A stretch of 7,969 nucleotides of DNA from Dehalococcoidales bacterium. GTDB taxonomy: Bacteria; Chloroflexota; Dehalococcoidia; Dehalococcoidales; UBA2162. Shown one piece after another: positions 6,034 through 7,969 of this stretch. Location of the stretch: positions 1,140,925 through 1,148,893 of the forward strand of contig CP070800.1 of assembly GCA_020343555.1 (NCBI GenBank). The letters are read 5' to 3'. Position 1 is the first letter of the stretch; the number at the start of each line of letters is the position of its first letter. The notes under the pieces were generated by a model. That model saw nothing but the letters and a program-made list of their open reading frames with translations. It ran no database searches and was not told the origin of the DNA. The position numbers and the translations under genes were made by a program.

Positions 6034-6828
6034 CTAGAGAGAACCGAAAAGTTCCTTTATACCTTCGCCCTGCTGGCGACACCAACCAGTCAAAGTGAAC
6101 ATGTCCCAGCCGATACAGAAATGACGGACTCCCATATCGATGAATGATTTCGCATGCTCGAAGCTTCCTACTTCTATCCGGGGATGTATACCCCTCTCCA
6201 GGGCCATTTCAATCATCTTTTCATGTGCTCCCTGTACTTCCGGATCCCTCGCCTGTCCCGGCTTGCCGATGCTTATCGAGTAATCGGAAGAGCCGAACTG
6301 TACCATGTCCACACCCTTCACCGACAGGATTTCCTCGAGATTGTCCATGGCACCCTTCTTCTCTATCATGATGGCGATAACCACATCGTCCATCGCTTTC
6401 GTCCACTCTTCCAGGCTAGCATATCCACCATAACCAGTGCTCCTGCGTGTACCGAAACCATGGACTCCCCCGGCTTCAGGCGTCTCAGCTCTGACGTAGC
6501 GAATGCACTCTTCAACATCCTCCGCACAGCGGCAGTCAGTGAAAAGTACGTTCTGGATACCAGCGTCTATCGATCTCATCGCGATAAATCCTCGGGTCTG
6601 TTCTTCCACTTTCATCATCGATGACATCTTGGGAAATAACTCTATCGCCCGACCGAAATTATCCAGCTGCTCAAGTGAAAAAGAAGAGTACTCTCCTACA
6701 TATTCTATATAATCGAAAACTCCCGAATGACCGATCACCTCGACCACTCCCGGCCAGGGACACATTACGTGAGTTCCTATAGTCGGTTTTCCTTCGTTCA
6801 GTAGCTCTCTTAATCGGTTATTCTTCAC
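6034..6828 (-). CDS. HpcH/HpaI-family aldolase-like protein
   Basis: This 264-residue TIM-barrel protein is of the class II, metal-dependent 2-oxoacid aldolase family (HpcH/HpaI, citrate-lyase-like). Visible are the opening RLRELLNEGKPTIGTH (5-20), DAGIQNVLF (88-96), the metal ligands Glu156 (MIEKKGAM) and Asp182 (GSSDYS), and a C-terminal GVRHFCIGWD stretch (233-242). By alignment from memory with E. coli HpaI, the catalytic His (GEHAP) is Tyr47 here (GEYSS) and the pyruvate-binding Arg (VVRP) is Lys73, so the standard pyruvate-aldol mechanism may not apply. The start is GTG 6828. Shine-Dalgarno support is weak (AGAGAGG about 11 bases away), and an ATG 11 bases upstream is out of frame and stops after four codons. 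It lies 44 bases after ftsK and 49 before the dehydrogenase. Confidence 0.88.
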   Translation of the reverse strand: MKNNRLRELLNEGKPTIGTHVMCPWPGVVEVIGHSGVFDYIEYVGEYSSFSLEQLDNFGRAIELFPKMSSMMKVEEQTRGFIAMRSIDAGIQNVLFTDCRCAEDVEECIRYVRAETPEAGGVHGFGTRRSTGYGGYASLEEWTKAMDDVVIAIMIEKKGAMDNLEEILSVKGVDMVQFGSSDYSISIGKPGQARDPEVQGAHEKMIEMALERGIHPRIEVGSFEHAKSFIDMGVRHFCIGWDMFTLTGWCRQQGEGIKELFGSL

Positions 6829-6872
6829 TTTCCCGCCATCCTCTCTTTATCCTGGAAGGTACTCATCGTTAC

Positions 6873-7969
6873 TTACTCTTCGTCTTCATAGTCTTCCAGG
6901 TATTCATCTTCATCATCAAGGTCGTCTTCTTTATCCCAATCTGCCATCTCCATCTCGAGTTGGTCCATGATACGCGCCGCTCGGGGATAGCCGATATGGA
7001 GTCTTCTCTGGAGGAAGGACGTCGAGATATGATCATGATTCCGCGCCAGGTCTCTTGCCGCATCCATCAGTGCGTCTTCCGGATGACCTCCTTTAACGAG
7101 GGGAGAGGTAAGTACCAGCTCATCCGGCTTGAGGAGAGGAATCACGTCACCTTTCTGCTGGTTACCCCAGAAATAGACCAGTCTTTCCGCTTCCGCATCG
7201 GATACATAACATCCCTGAAGGCGTTTTGGCTTGGATGCTTCGGTAGGCAGGAAAAGCATATCGCCACTGCCCATGAGTTTTTCAGCACCGCCAATATCGA
7301 GAATAGTGCGTGAATCTACCTGTGACGTGACAGCAAAGCTTATGCGCGTCGGGAAATTGGCTTTAATAAGACCGGTAATGACATCGACCGAGGGTCGTTG
7401 TGTTGCCACTACAAGGTGAATTCCAACAGCCCTGGAAAGCTGTGCCAGCCGGCACAGTATCTGCTCTACCTCGTCTCCGCCAGTCATCATCAAGTCAGCA
7501 AGTTCGTCTATCACCAGTACCAGGTAGGGCATCCTGTCCTCTCCTTCTCTGTTCTTGTTATAACCATCAATGTTACGTTTTCCTGCGGAGGCAAGTATTT
7601 GATACCTTTCGTTCATCTGCCGTCCAAGCCAGCGTAATGATTCGATCGCCTTGTCAGCTTCAACGATAACAGGGGTAGCCAGGTGTGGAATACTGTTGAA
7701 AGTGGTTAACTCAACCCTCTTGGGATCCATCATGATGAACCTGACATCGGAAGGAGTATTGTTCAGCAGCAGACAGCAGACAACGGCATTGAGACAGACT
7801 GTCTTACCGCTTCCGGTAGCTCCTGCAATAAGTAAATGAGGCATTTTCGCCAGGTCGCCGGCAACTGCCTCTCCACCGGCGCCTTTACCTAAAGCCAAGC
7901 CAAGACTCGATTTAGCTTGCAGTTTCTGGAATGCGTTCGTTTCGATTACGCCACGTAAGCTGACCACCG
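6873..7969 (-). CDS. ftsK: FtsK/SpoIIIE DNA translocase, C-terminal part (5' end missing)
   Basis: FtsK/SpoIIIE proteins are septum-located, ATP-driven double-strand DNA pumps that clear the chromosome from the division site. The frame enters from the right edge, so the membrane and linker domains are outside; about 364 residues are visible. Numbered from the codon at 7967, they show the beta-domain opening with the Walker A box GATGSGKT (49-56), DPKRVEL (81-87), the Walker B box LVLVIDELAD (149-158), ATQRPSVDVITG (188-199) and TRISFAV with SQVDSRTILD (207-224). The gamma winged-helix domain follows, with the DNA-reading helix STSFLQRRLHIGYPRAARIM (315-334). It then diverges: the usual end after the helix (GIVGP...REVL type) is absent, replaced by about 20 mostly Asp/Glu residues to the stop. 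The other two frames do not restore the missing part. The aldolase gene follows after 44 bases. Confidence 0.95.
   Translation of the reverse strand, partial: VVSLRGVIETNAFQKLQAKSSLGLALGKGAGGEAVAGDLAKMPHLLIAGATGSGKTVCLNAVVCCLLLNNTPSDVRFIMMDPKRVELTTFNSIPHLATPVIVEADKAIESLRWLGRQMNERYQILASAGKRNIDGYNKNREGEDRMPYLVLVIDELADLMMTGGDEVEQILCRLAQLSRAVGIHLVVATQRPSVDVITGLIKANFPTRISFAVTSQVDSRTILDIGGAEKLMGSGDMLFLPTEASKPKRLQGCYVSDAEAERLVYFWGNQQKGDVIPLLKPDELVLTSPLVKGGHPEDALMDAARDLARNHDHISTSFLQRRLHIGYPRAARIMDQLEMEMADWDKEDDLDDEDEYLEDYEDEE

Overview
The window is bacterial chromosomal DNA with two conserved housekeeping blocks that face each other, separated by an AT-richer accessory block. The lineage cannot be read off directly. 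The soil/sediment Chloroflexota style (Dehalococcoidia-like) of the genes and the mosaic of short palindromic intergenic repeats suggest a Dehalococcoidia-type organism; this is an inference of moderate to low confidence.

Left block (+ strand, 2-1609): the C-terminal half of the excision-repair helicase UvrB, an unannotated 59-residue basic protein that starts inside the uvrB 3' end, and a zinc-ribbon/DUF2007 protein. The small spacings make this look like one transcription unit.

Middle block (- strand, 1663-4309): five genes in transcription order SRPBCC-fold protein, alpha/beta hydrolase, four-helix membrane protein, DUF3237 protein, ABM-fold (YgiN-type) monooxygenase-like protein. It is visibly AT-richer than the flanks (for example 19 G+C in bases 3301-3360 against 35 in bases 601-660). 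Its genes carry two pairs of near-identical 27-29 base leaders ending in the Shine-Dalgarno sequence: one pair precedes the ABM and DUF3237 genes, the other the hydrolase and SRPBCC genes. The combination suggests a small catabolic or detoxification cassette for a cyclic or aromatic compound, but no substrate can be named. A plausible promoter lies upstream of the SRPBCC gene.

Intergenic stretch (4310-4997, about 690 bases): no convincing gene. It holds a predicted promoter for the middle block, a 13-bp-stem hairpin, and three consecutive imperfect palindromes of different families that look like degenerate interspersed repeats.

Right block (- strand, 4998-7969): in transcription order an FtsK/SpoIIIE DNA translocase (5' end outside the window), an HpcH/HpaI-type aldolase, and a D-2-hydroxyacid dehydrogenase of the glyoxylate/hydroxypyruvate reductase type. 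The aldolase and dehydrogenase could act in sequence (aldol cleavage to a 2-oxo or aldehyde product, then NAD(P)H reduction). However, the aldolase lacks the usual catalytic His and Arg of HpaI, so its reaction is uncertain. The FtsK ends in an acidic tail in place of the last part of its DNA-reading winged helix.

The most unusual points are the paired leaders in the middle block, the stacked palindromes, the aldolase active-site changes, the FtsK tail and the overlapping small gene at the uvrB end. I see no CRISPR array, tRNA, rRNA, transposase or known defence system.
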